Below are positions 11,646 through 20,450 of a stretch of DNA of 64,000 nt, one piece after another; positions within the stretch are counted from its first letter, which is position 1; every line of letters starts with the position of its first letter. The notes under the pieces were generated by a model. The model ran no database searches and had not been told where the DNA came from. It saw only the letters and a list, made by a program, of their open reading frames with translations. The position numbers and the translations under genes were made by a program. Source of the stretch: an uncultured Actinomycetes bacterium (GTDB lineage Bacteria; Actinomycetota; Actinomycetes; S36-B12; CAIYMF01); the NCBI GenBank assembly GCA_903918645.1, contig CAIXFH010000195.1, positions 1 to 64,000 on the forward strand, given 5' to 3'.

Positions 11646-11868
11646 CGGGGTTGTCCTGACTGGTCGGGGGCATCGTGCAGCACGTGCTGAGAGCAAAGTC
11701 TTGTCAGCGAAGGACTGGCGTGGCGAAACAGCAACGCCATCCAACGTGATCTTTCGCCGAGCCTAGCGACGTGAACCTGTGACACATACCGAGCGAGTCT
11801 TCTCAGGCGGTCAATGCGACGGGGATCACACCGACTGGAGGCAGTCACCTGGTAGGCCAGGCTCCCGC

Positions 11869-12302
11869 TCAGGCAGGAGCGCCAACCCGCTGAATCACCC
11901 AGTCAACGATCGACGCGGTAGTAGCACCTGGTGTGAAGATGCGAGCCACACCAAGCTGCTCAAGTTCAGGAATGTCAGCCTCGGGGATGATCCCGCCGCC
12001 AAAGACCACGATGTCACTAGCGTCCTTCGCGGCCAACTGCTCTAGCACTGCTGCGAACAACGTCATGTGCGCGCCGGAAAGCACCAGAGACCAATGACAT
12101 CGGCATCTTCCTGAATTGCTGTCTCGACTATCTGCTCCGGCGTCTGGTGCAGTCCGGTGTAGACAACCTCGATGCCCGCGTCGCGCAACGCTCGCGCGAC
12201 GACCTTGGCGCCACGATCGTGACCGTCGAGTCCCGGCTTGGCCACCACGACACGAATCGGTGTCCCTGCTGACGTGCGGGGCTGGGCGCCGGTGCCGGTC
12301 AT
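11869..12302 (-). pseudogene. Cobalamin-binding small subunit (methylmalonyl/isobutyryl-CoA mutase type), frameshifted
   Basis: The frame from ATG 12302 (GGAGGT upstream) gives [17 protein letters not shown] through EDADVIGL, then runs WCFPART and stops. The next frame resumes with [10 protein letters not shown] and continues to TPGATTASIVDWV. Joined, these make one B12-binding domain with the DGHDRG axial-His motif and the [11 protein letters not shown] motif. A single G missing between 12085 and 12086 (a C in the coding strand) would restore [11 protein letters not shown] and a 144-residue protein, the length of stand-alone mutase B12 subunits. It may be a real mutation or a sequence error. 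It lies upstream of sucC in transcription order, which suits a methylmalonyl-CoA to succinyl-CoA route. Confidence 0.85.
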
Positions 12303-12473
12303 CAGTACCTCCATGTCATGAGCATGCCTTCGCGCTTGCTCCCTGAAGGCTACCCAGAGGTTCTCCTGCGACTCGAATCGGCTGCCCCGACCACCTCGCT
12401 CGTCGCGGCCTCGAGCCCAAGCAATCCTGGCAAAAGGCTGGCGGCCGCGCCGCAGTTCCGAGAGGGTGTGCGG

Positions 12474-13136
12474 ATGCCCCCCACGTTCGACCTAAATCGT
12501 CACCGCGACGCGGTTGTGATGATCGTCGCAACGCTCGTGGTGGCCGGGCTTGCAGTTCAACACTCAGCGACGGTCAGTGCTACGGCAGCATCAACACCAA
12601 CAATCGCGCAGACCCATCTCGAAACCGCACCCAGCCCGGCGCGGCGACTCGCTTCGGCCAGCCGTGGCGTTGAACGCACCTGGGTAGCCCCGATTGATAA
12701 CTACGTCATCTCCGCAATCTTCGGTCAGCGCGGAAAGCACTGGGCCACAAGGCATACGGGGCTCGATTTCGTCGCGTCTTGGGGCACACCCGTGCGGGCT
12801 GTCACCAACGGGCGAGTGGTGAAGGTGGCGCGACACCCGGGGTATGGCAACGTCGTGGTTCTGGAGACCGAGCCAGGAGTAACGGTCTGGTACTGCCACT
12901 TGTCGAAGGTGTTGGTCAAGGGCGGACTCGTGACTGCCGGCACGATCCTTGGCCGGGTTGGCGCGTCCGGCAACGCGACGGGGGCCCACCTACATCTCGA
13001 GGTACGGGTGTATGACCGCCCGACCGACCCGCAGACCTACCTGTTCGGCCCTCGCCAAGGAATGCCCGGACAGCCGCCATCGTGGCTGCCTGCCGTGCCA
13101 GTGACAACCGTCGCAAACCTGCCGCCTGCCCGCTGA
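12474..13136 (+). CDS. M23-family peptidoglycan metallopeptidase, membrane-anchored or secreted
   Basis: This is a probable cell-wall endopeptidase of the LytM/M23 type. The start at ATG 12474 follows AGAGGG at seven bases; an open frame to 12318 has no such signal. The 220-residue protein has an N-terminal hydrophobic segment (about residues 13-29), a Ser/Thr/Ala/Pro-rich linker, and an M23 domain with zinc ligands H94 and D98 (RHTGLD), H142 and the H172-L-H174 motif. All catalytic residues are present, so it should be active. It is divergent from the cobalamin-binding gene and convergent with pcrA. Confidence 0.88.
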   Translation: MPPTFDLNRHRDAVVMIVATLVVAGLAVQHSATVSATAASTPTIAQTHLETAPSPARRLASASRGVERTWVAPIDNYVISAIFGQRGKHWATRHTGLDFVASWGTPVRAVTNGRVVKVARHPGYGNVVVLETEPGVTVWYCHLSKVLVKGGLVTAGTILGRVGASGNATGAHLHLEVRVYDRPTDPQTYLFGPRQGMPGQPPSWLPAVPVTTVANLPPAR

Positions 13137-13185
13137 CCCGAACCCGCTGACCCGAACCAAGCCGGCCCATGGCCGTATCGCTGCG

Positions 13186-15489
13186 TTACAACTTCTCGAC
13201 CGGTGCGTAGCGAAGCAGCAACCTCTTGGTGCCATCGGCGCCGAAATCAATGGTGGCCTCGGCCTTATCTCCCATACCGCTGGTCGACACAACCGTGCCC
13301 AGGCCGAACTTGTCGTGGGTAACCCGATCGCCGGCCGTGACGGACACGACCTCGCGATTGCCAGGGCTTCTCGCACCGAACCTTGCGGCACTGGCCACAA
13401 GAGATGGAGCCGCACCAAAACCACCCGCCGAGGGCGAGCGGCCCGAGTCAACCGGATCCTCACGATTCCAGGTGACAAGTTCGGCCGGAACTTCGTCGAG
13501 GAATCGGCTTGGTGGGTTGTAAGACGGTGCACCCCAGGCGGATCGGACGATTGCCCGCGTGATGTAGAGCCGCTGCCGGGCGCGCGTAATCCCGACGTAG
13601 GCGAGCCGACGTTCCTCTTCGAGCTCGCGCGGGTCTCCGAGAGAACGCATGTGCGGGAATACGCCGTCTTCCATGCCGGTCAAGAAAACGACTGGAAACT
13701 CAAGGCCTTTCGCGGTGTGCAGGGTCATCAGCGTGACCACGCCACCATGCTCGACGGCATCAGGTATCTGATCAGAGTCGGCGACAAGGGAGACCCGCTC
13801 GAGGAAGTCGGTGAGGGTGCCTTCGGGTCGATCAGTCTCGAACTCGCGTGCCACTGACTCAAGCTCGGCAAGGTTCTCGACGCGAGTCTCGTCCTGCGGA
13901 TCGGTACTTGCTGCAAGTTCGGCAACATAGCCGGTCTGTTCCAACACCGCTTGCAGCACAGTGGCTGGCCCTGATCCGGCTTCAACCAAGGTGCGTAGAT
14001 CGTTCATCAGTTGCGCGAAGGCCTGCACCTGGGTCAGCGATCGCGTAGCCATCGCCGGTGCCTCGTCGGCGCGCTGCATCGCCGCTCCGAACGGGATCCG
14101 TTCGCGTTGCGCGAGGACCTCGATCGAGGCTTCGGCACGTTCACCGATTCCGCGGCGAGGGGTGTTCAGGATTCTGCGCAGCGAAATGTCATCGTCAGGG
14201 TTAGCCAGCGCCCGTAGGTAGGCGATCGCGTCGCGGATTTCCTTGCGCTCGTAAAAGCGCACGCCCCCAACAACCTTGTACGGCATGCCAACGCGGATGA
14301 ACACCTCTTCGAGGGATCGCGACTGAGCATTGGTGCGATAGAAGACTGCGATGTCGCGAGCGGGGACATTGTCTTCATCGGAGAGTCGATCGATTTCTCC
14401 GGCGACGAAGGCAGCTTCGTCATGCTCGTTGTCAGCGACATAGCCGATGATGCGCTCGCCGTCACCGGCATCGGTCCAGAGTCGCTTGGCACGCCTCGAC
14501 GTGTTGCGCGTGATGACCGCATTCGCTGCACTGAGGATGGTCTGAGTCGATCGATAGTTCTGCTCGAGCAAGATGGTCGACGAGTTGGAGTAGTCCCGCT
14601 CGAACTCCTCGATGTTGCGAATGGTGGCGCCACGGAACGCATAGATGCTCTGATCGGCATCACCCACCACACAGAGTTCGGCGGGCGGCACACCGTCGGC
14701 TCCCCTGCCGACGAGCTCGTTGACCAGCACGTACTGCGCATGGTTGGTGTCCTGGTACTCGTCGACAAGGACGTGCCGAAACCGGCGGTGATAGTGCTCG
14801 GCGACATCCGGGAACAACTGCAACAGCGCGACCGTGGATGAGATGAGGTCATCGAAGTCGAAGGCACTAGCCCGCCTGAGTCGACGTTGGTATTCGGTGT
14901 ACGCCTCCGCGAGGGTCTTCTCCTGGTGGTTACTCGCTCGCGCCGTGAAGGTCTCATGATCGATCAGCTCGTTCTTCAAGTTCGACACCTGGGCACTGAA
15001 CGCACGCGGCGGATAGCGCTTTGGGTCAAGATCGAGATCGCGGCACACCAGGGTCATCAGCCGCTGCGAATCGGTGGAGTCGTAGATCGAGAACGAGGTC
15101 GACATCCCAAGTCGCCCAGCTTCTTTACGCAGGATGCGCACGCAGGCCGAGTGGAAAGTGGAGACCCACATCGCCCGCGCACGCGTGCCGACGAGCTCGA
15201 CTACCCGCTCGCGCATCTCACCGGCAGCCTTGTTGGTGAAGGTGATGGCCAAGATTTCGCCAGGACGCGCATCTTCGGTGGCGAGCAGGTGAGCGATGCG
15301 TCGGGTCAGAACACGGGTCTTGCCCGAACCAGCCCCCGCGACGATCAGGAGGGGACCGCCTCGATGCTCCACCGCAGCCCGCTGCGAAGGGTTGAGATCA
15401 GCCACGAGCGCGGCACGATCCGCCCCGACACCCACGTGGGGCACCGGTTCGGGACTGGGCAGACCGAGGTGGTCGAAAAGGGTGGACAT
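13186..15489 (-). CDS. pcrA: ATP-dependent DNA helicase PcrA/UvrD
   Basis: This is a superfamily 1A 3'-5' helicase for repair and replication restart. The 767-residue protein has all motifs in order: GAGSGKT (I), ITFTNKAAGEM (Ia), VDEYQDTN (II), GDADQSIYAFRG (III), LEQNYRST (IV), TLHTAKGLEF (V) and VGITRARQRLYI (VI). The C-terminus has a Tudor-like RNA-polymerase-binding domain (GDRVTHDKFGLGTVV to the end), as in PcrA. It stands alone, convergent with the M23 gene. Confidence 0.96.
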   Translation of the reverse strand: MSTLFDHLGLPSPEPVPHVGVGADRAALVADLNPSQRAAVEHRGGPLLIVAGAGSGKTRVLTRRIAHLLATEDARPGEILAITFTNKAAGEMRERVVELVGTRARAMWVSTFHSACVRILRKEAGRLGMSTSFSIYDSTDSQRLMTLVCRDLDLDPKRYPPRAFSAQVSNLKNELIDHETFTARASNHQEKTLAEAYTEYQRRLRRASAFDFDDLISSTVALLQLFPDVAEHYHRRFRHVLVDEYQDTNHAQYVLVNELVGRGADGVPPAELCVVGDADQSIYAFRGATIRNIEEFERDYSNSSTILLEQNYRSTQTILSAANAVITRNTSRRAKRLWTDAGDGERIIGYVADNEHDEAAFVAGEIDRLSDEDNVPARDIAVFYRTNAQSRSLEEVFIRVGMPYKVVGGVRFYERKEIRDAIAYLRALANPDDDISLRRILNTPRRGIGERAEASIEVLAQRERIPFGAAMQRADEAPAMATRSLTQVQAFAQLMNDLRTLVEAGSGPATVLQAVLEQTGYVAELAASTDPQDETRVENLAELESVAREFETDRPEGTLTDFLERVSLVADSDQIPDAVEHGGVVTLMTLHTAKGLEFPVVFLTGMEDGVFPHMRSLGDPRELEEERRLAYVGITRARQRLYITRAIVRSAWGAPSYNPPSRFLDEVPAELVTWNREDPVDSGRSPSAGGFGAAPSLVASAARFGARSPGNREVVSVTAGDRVTHDKFGLGTVVSTSGMGDKAEATIDFGADGTKRLLLRYAPVEKL

Positions 15490-15564
15490 CGCTTCGCAGT
15501 CTAGGCGCGAGCGAGGACAGCAGCCCTACCGACGTGGTGTCACACAGGCCCGCGGCCAGCCCGA

Positions 15565-17424
15565 CTAAGACACATAGCCGAGCAGACGCAGGGTGATGCC
15601 GGTCCCTATCGACGCCGTGCCAATCGACGCAATCCCATCCGCGTCGAGCGGGATGAGGACGAGGTCGTGCGCCCATGCACGAGCACGGAACGAGACCCCT
15701 GCAACAGTTCCACTCGAAGTGACGTTCACCGTGCCGTATGTCGAGCCCCCATAAGCGCTCATTGAGGCGAGCACAGCCGTCGCGCCTGCGGGCACCCCGA
15801 GAACGCCGGACAGCGTGACTGGTCGAGCAGCTGCCGTCGTCACCAAGCCAGGCAGCCCAATCCCCTTCGCAGTATCGACAGCCACAACGGGAGCACCGAA
15901 AATCGTGAGCCGCCGGCCCGAAGCGGCAGTCGACAGCCACCCCTGCGCCGAAATGACCGGGGCGACGGGTGAAGTCCCTGAGTTGCGCAGGGTGATCGTG
16001 CCATCGGCCGTGGGCACCAGCAGGTGCACCGAACGAGCCGCGAGCGGGCTAGACGCGACGGATCCGATCAGCGTGTTCGTCGGCCCCGACAAGACTTGAA
16101 TCGTTGACGCCGCACCAGCCCCGGTGGTCACCGTGAGCCAGAGACCGGTCACTCCATCGGACGGGATTCCCGAGTCATCGGGGACAGTAACCACCCGAGA
16201 CTCGCCTGGCGCTATCGGCGAGGAGGTCGAGTCGAACACGACCGGCGACGCAAGCACATGCGTAGTACCCACGGGCGGTGCCGGGTCTGCCGGAACGGCG
16301 TCGATAAGCGCTGGCGCCCAACCGATTACATCGACACGAAGTTCGGCACTGCCGCGATTGAGGATGAGTCGTACCGTGCCGTCGGCGGCCACCGGCACAA
16401 CTGTCGTCGAAGCATAAGTGGCGGTCGACAACGCGGTAACGGCCGACCAAGCGAGAGATGATCCGGTGCTGCGCACCGATATCGTGGGCTGTGGAGCGCT
16501 CGCCCAGTAGGAATTAATTCGGAGCGCGACAGATGCCACACCAGTTGTTGGGACGCCGCCGCGGCCACCTACCTGCACAACTACGTCACGACGGTCGCCA
16601 GTCCACTGCAGTTGCCCGATGCGGCACGGTGCGGCAAGGCCCAGACCCGTACGCGAATCAAGGACGCGCACCGGTGTGATCGGGATGAGGTCGGCGCCGG
16701 CGCCGGGCGCCGGCTGGGTCGAGGTGTAGGGGCCGGGGCAGGCAGCGTTAACAGCACGGCCCGACCAGAACGAGGTCAGTGCCGATGCCCCTTCCCACGA
16801 CAGGGAGATGTGGACGTGATTGCGGTGGCAGTACGTGTCGTAACTCGCCACAGCCTTCAGCGGGTCGGTCAGGCAACCCTTGAGTTCGGCCCAGCCTCGT
16901 TCGGGCTGATAGCCCCGGAAGATCGTGTTGTTCCAGCCGATGTACATAACGCCCAGACGCCGGGCCATCGCGAACGTGTTGCCGAACTCGTCAGGTGCCA
17001 GCAGCCACTTGAGGAACGCCTCGGCGCGCGCCTTTTGCGCAGGTACCTTGGCGCTGAACATCCAATCGAGCGCACGGCCCTCCATGTGCTCGCTCACTGC
17101 AGTCGAGCAAGCCCGCGAAATGCCAATCGTCGCTGGCCCATAGGTCGCGCGCAGCAGGGCAGCTAATTTGACAGCGCCTGCTTTGGGTGTCGGAGTGCAC
17201 AGGGTTTGTGCCTGGTACGCGGGCAGCGCATCGATCGCAGCCGTAAACACGGGCGCGGCGGGAGCTGGCAGTACTGGCACAGTCGTGGCTGCCGTGGCGG
17301 GCCCCGGCACCACAAGTCCAATGGCGAGCGTGGCCACCGCCAGCACGGCCGACACTCGGCGAAGGCCGCGAGTTCGGCAGGCAGGGGTGTGGTCATGACT
17401 CATTGGTTGGTCATCGGCAGGCAT
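15565..17424 (-). CDS. Secreted protein: M15/VanY-like (ARB_07466-type) domain plus three beta-repeats
   Basis: A signal peptide (RRVSAVLAVATLAIGLVVPGPATA) is followed by a domain of about 170 residues with SEHMEGRALDW and CHRNHVHIS. These are the metal-site motifs of D-Ala-D-Ala peptidase-like folds. The remaining about 370 residues form three related repeats: one begins PVRVLDSRTGLGL and each closes with a DVIGW, AQGWL or LLGYVS-type strand. This is a known surface-repeat layout in actinomycetes. The start is uncertain: ATG 17424 is used, with 17403, 17445 and 17493 as alternatives. It is divergent from the LmbE-like gene. A cell-wall role is inferred. Confidence 0.75.
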   Translation of the reverse strand: MPADDQPMSHDHTPACRTRGLRRVSAVLAVATLAIGLVVPGPATAATTVPVLPAPAAPVFTAAIDALPAYQAQTLCTPTPKAGAVKLAALLRATYGPATIGISRACSTAVSEHMEGRALDWMFSAKVPAQKARAEAFLKWLLAPDEFGNTFAMARRLGVMYIGWNNTIFRGYQPERGWAELKGCLTDPLKAVASYDTYCHRNHVHISLSWEGASALTSFWSGRAVNAACPGPYTSTQPAPGAGADLIPITPVRVLDSRTGLGLAAPCRIGQLQWTGDRRDVVVQVGGRGGVPTTGVASVALRINSYWASAPQPTISVRSTGSSLAWSAVTALSTATYASTTVVPVAADGTVRLILNRGSAELRVDVIGWAPALIDAVPADPAPPVGTTHVLASPVVFDSTSSPIAPGESRVVTVPDDSGIPSDGVTGLWLTVTTGAGAASTIQVLSGPTNTLIGSVASSPLAARSVHLLVPTADGTITLRNSGTSPVAPVISAQGWLSTAASGRRLTIFGAPVVAVDTAKGIGLPGLVTTAAARPVTLSGVLGVPAGATAVLASMSAYGGSTYGTVNVTSSGTVAGVSFRARAWAHDLVLIPLDADGIASIGTASIGTGITLRLLGYVS

Positions 17425-17507
17425 CGCCTTGCACTTTCGCAACATCAGTACCATGAGCGAGAAGATCGGCCCGATTGACCGATTATCGGACAATTACTGG
17501 AGGAATC

Positions 17508-18230
17508 GTGCTGCCCGACGACGAGACAAGCCGAGTACTTGCCGTCACCGCACATCCCGACGACATTGATTTCCTCGCCGCTGGCACCATCGCCGGCTGG
17601 ACCGATCGTGGCATCGAGGTCACCTACTGCATCATCACCGACGGTGATGCTGGTGGATCCGATCACAGCGTCGACAGAGCCCAGATCCCGATCATCCGCC
17701 GGGCCGAACAGGTAGCCGCCGCCCAGATCGTCGGCGTCACCGACGTTCGGTTCCTGGGATACCGCGATGGCGAACTCACCGTCACCCACGAACTCCGCCG
17801 CGATATCAGCAGAGTGATCCGGCAGGTACGTCCGCAGCGAATCCTCATCCAGACCCCGGAACGTAACTGGGACAGCATGCCAGGCTCTCACCCCGATCAC
17901 TTGGCCTCAGGCGAAGCCGCGATACAGGCCGTGTTCCCCGACGCAGGCAATCCATTCGCACACACCTCGCTACTTCAAGACGAGGGCCTCGATGGCTGGT
18001 CAGTGTCGGAGGTGTGGGTCATGGGCCACAGCAAGCGGACTCAGTTCAGTGATATCACCGACCAGTTTGATCGCAAGATCGCCGCACTTCGTGCCCATCA
18101 ATCGCAAACCGGAGAGCGCCACGGCCTTGATGAGCTCATCCGCGACTGGGGCGCTCGCATTGGAGCGGAGGCCGGCTTCGAGCCAGGTCGGCTAGCCGAA
18201 GGCTTCTTCGTCACCCGCATGCCCGGCTGA
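17508..18230 (+). CDS. LmbE/PIG-L family N-acetylglucosaminide deacetylase-like protein
   Basis: This is a zinc-dependent deacetylase of the family that includes MshB (mycothiol synthesis) and Mca. The 240-residue protein has the metal motif TAHPDDIDFLAAG near residue 16 and SHPDHLASGEAA. The start is taken at GTG 17508, which follows GGAGGAA closely; TTG 17475 is an in-frame alternative. The substrate cannot be told from the sequence. No mycothiol genes are adjacent. Confidence 0.8.
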   Translation: MLPDDETSRVLAVTAHPDDIDFLAAGTIAGWTDRGIEVTYCIITDGDAGGSDHSVDRAQIPIIRRAEQVAAAQIVGVTDVRFLGYRDGELTVTHELRRDISRVIRQVRPQRILIQTPERNWDSMPGSHPDHLASGEAAIQAVFPDAGNPFAHTSLLQDEGLDGWSVSEVWVMGHSKRTQFSDITDQFDRKIAALRAHQSQTGERHGLDELIRDWGARIGAEAGFEPGRLAEGFFVTRMPG

Positions 18231-18243
18231 GCCGGACGAAAGC

Positions 18244-18600
18244 TCAGACCCAGAAGACGGCAACAACCACGTTCACCAAGGTGAGACCGCCCGCTGCCGC
18301 CCAGTAAGGCTGCTGGCGATCCGCGTCCAACCGACGCCCGATCACAACGATCACCGCAACAACGAACGCGATGCCGAGCTTTACCGCCAACTTGCTCGGA
18401 TTCGCAGCTTCCTCGGTACCGATCTGCGCACTGCGCATTCCACCCAAGGCCAAGCCGGTCACAAGTTGGGTCAAGATTCCGTGGAACATCGCGGGATTGA
18501 TCCCACGCTGAGCCGCACTCATCTGGACCAAGAAGCCACCGAGAAGACTCGCCAGACCAACAAAGTGCACAACAACAAGGGCGCTATAGACGATGTTCAT
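18244..18600 (-). CDS. Small four-helix membrane protein, function unknown
   Basis: This 118-residue protein has four hydrophobic segments (about residues 5-25, 40-55, 70-88 and 100-117). Conserved-looking features are HFVGLASLLGGFLVQ in helix 1 and NPSKLAVKLGIAF before helix 3. I do not recognise a named family. It lies downstream of guaA past a repeat-containing gap and is transcribed in the same direction. Confidence 0.65.
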   Translation of the reverse strand: MNIVYSALVVVHFVGLASLLGGFLVQMSAAQRGINPAMFHGILTQLVTGLALGGMRSAQIGTEEAANPSKLAVKLGIAFVVAVIVVIGRRLDADRQQPYWAAAGGLTLVNVVVAVFWV

Positions 18601-18638
18601 GAGTCGCAGCGTACGCCGCGCTAGGCCCGATCTCGCCC

Positions 18639-18733
18639 AATGACCCTCGCCTCCGGCTCGGGCTCATTCCCACTCGAGTTGAACGGTCGTGGGAAATGAC
18701 CCTCGCCTCCGGCTCGGGCTCATTCCCACTCGA
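18639..18733 (-). repeat. 39-bp perfect direct repeat overlapping the guaA 3' end, hairpin-forming
   Basis: The 39 bases at 18639-18677 are repeated exactly at 18695-18733, an offset of 56. The second copy contains the last four guaA codons and its stop. On the minus strand GTGGGAA-TGA at the start of the guaA copy can pair with TCATTTCCCAC after it, enclosing CCCGAGCC-GGA-GGCGAGGG, itself a partly paired hairpin. The element therefore looks like the guaA terminator stem duplicated once. I see nothing else in the 119-base gap. Confidence 0.75.
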
Positions 18734-20294
18734 TAGTCCCCGGAGGCTTGCTCGTCACATCCAGCACCACTCGATTAACCTCGCGCACCTCATTGGTGAT
18801 CCGCGTCGAAATCCGCGCCAGTAAGTCATACGGCAATCTCGACCAGTCGGCCGTCATCGCGTCCTCGCTCGACACCGGGCGCAACACAATCGGATGCCCA
18901 TAGGTACGCCCATCGCCTTGCACGCCCACCGAACGCACATCAGCCAGCAGCACAACGGGGAACTGCCAGATCGAGCTGTCGAGTCCAGCCGCAGTGACCT
19001 CGGCCCGAACAATCGCATCGGCCTCGCGCAATACGTCCAAGCGATCACGCGACACAGCCCCGACAATGCGGATCGCAAGACCCGGCCCGGGGAACGGGTG
19101 ACGCGCGACCATCGCGGCCGGCAAACCCAACTCGGTACCTACCGCGCGGACTTCGTCCTTGAACAAGGCCCGCAGCGGCTCAACGAGGGCGAACTTGAGG
19201 TCATCAGGAAGGCCACCGACGTTGTGGTGACTCTTGATGCTGGCGGTGCCAGTGCCGCCGCCTGATTCGACGACATCGGGATACAAGGTCCCCTGAACCA
19301 GGAACTCGACCTGTTGACCATGAGCGCCGGCATCCTCGACGACCTCGCGAGCCGCGTCCTCGAATACCCGAATGAACAACCGGCCGATGATCTTTCGCTT
19401 GTCCTCCGGATCAGTGACCCCTTCGAGCTCATCGAGAAAACGATCAGCCGCATCAACAACCTTGAGCTTGATGCCCGTAGCCGCTACGTAATCGGTCTCA
19501 ACTTGCTCGCGCTCGCCCTTGCGCAGCAGGCCGTGGTCGACGAACACGCACGTGAGGTTGTCGCCAACCGCTCGGTGGACCAGCGCTGCTGCAACCGCAG
19601 AATCGACACCACCAGATAGGCCACAGATGACGAGCTTGTCGCCGACCTTCGCAGAGATCGCAGCGACCTGCTCATCGATCACATTCGACGCAGTCCACGT
19701 GGGGGCAAGCCCAGCAATGTCGTAGAGGAAGCGTTCGAGGATGCGTTGGCCATGCTCGCTGTGCAGGACCTCGGGATGGAATTGCACACCAGCAAGTCGA
19801 CGGGCCTGGTCTTCAAATCCCGCGACCGGAGCACCATCGCTGACACAGGTGACGGTGAACCCTTCGGGCGCGCGTTGTACGGAGTCACCGTGCGACATCC
19901 AGACAGTCTGAGTCGCCGGAGTGCCTGCGAAAAGAACGGAATCTGGCTCGACAATGCGCACAGTGGTGCCACCGAATTCCGACAGGCCGGTTCGCGCGAC
20001 CTCGCCACCGAGCGCCTGGGCCATCGCCTGGAAGCCATAACAAATACCGAAGGTAGGAATCTCGGTCGCAAACAGTGCCGGGTCGACCTGCGGTGCCCCA
20101 ACGGCGTAAACCGAAGCCGGGCCCCCAGAAAGGATCACCGCGACGGGATCCTTCGCCAGCATCTCGGCAACCGACATGCTCGATGGGACGATCTCGCTGT
20201 AGATGTGCGCCTCGCGAACACGCCGCGCAATCAACTGGGCGTATTGCGCACCAAAGTCGACAACAAGCACAGGACGTTGGTGGGTACTACTCAC
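18720..20294 (-). CDS. guaA: GMP synthase (glutamine-hydrolysing)
   Basis: GuaA converts XMP to GMP using glutamine ammonia. The 524-residue protein has the class I glutaminase domain ([16 protein letters not shown], nucleophile Cys in [17 protein letters not shown]) and the ATP pyrophosphatase P-loop [15 protein letters not shown], then the dimerisation domain ending GTIEWE. Its substrate is made by guaB at 29.3 kb in the same window. The 3' end lies inside a duplicated 39-bp repeat. Confidence 0.97.
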   Translation of the reverse strand: MSSTHQRPVLVVDFGAQYAQLIARRVREAHIYSEIVPSSMSVAEMLAKDPVAVILSGGPASVYAVGAPQVDPALFATEIPTFGICYGFQAMAQALGGEVARTGLSEFGGTTVRIVEPDSVLFAGTPATQTVWMSHGDSVQRAPEGFTVTCVSDGAPVAGFEDQARRLAGVQFHPEVLHSEHGQRILERFLYDIAGLAPTWTASNVIDEQVAAISAKVGDKLVICGLSGGVDSAVAAALVHRAVGDNLTCVFVDHGLLRKGEREQVETDYVAATGIKLKVVDAADRFLDELEGVTDPEDKRKIIGRLFIRVFEDAAREVVEDAGAHGQQVEFLVQGTLYPDVVESGGGTGTASIKSHHNVGGLPDDLKFALVEPLRALFKDEVRAVGTELGLPAAMVARHPFPGPGLAIRIVGAVSRDRLDVLREADAIVRAEVTAAGLDSSIWQFPVVLLADVRSVGVQGDGRTYGHPIVLRPVSSEDAMTADWSRLPYDLLARISTRITNEVREVNRVVLDVTSKPPGTIEWE

Positions 20295-20450
20295 CGGGGA
20301 TCACAAAGCCCTTCGAGCGAGGAACGACAGCGGGGCGCTACGGGTAGGACGATCGTAGTCGCCGAGGGCCTTCGCCGGAGTGGCCGCACGTCCCGAGATC
20401 AAAAACGGGTGAGACCCCAGCAGACACTTGGGCATACGCTCGACCCTGTC

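Noticed and set aside
11646-11868. Possible cobalamin riboswitch between the B12 protein and sucC
   Set aside because: I saw no B12-box and only a small CCTGG/CCAGG stem near 11848-11861, so nothing supports it.
12318-12473. Longer start for the M23 peptidase
   Set aside because: The first 52 codons lack a ribosome site and homology, while ATG 12474 follows AGAGGG and starts just before the membrane segment.
20295-20450. Upstream extension of the ABC subunit A frame (as far as 19746)
   Set aside because: The extension overlaps guaA antisense and has no transporter-like sequence; the family start is at 20451.
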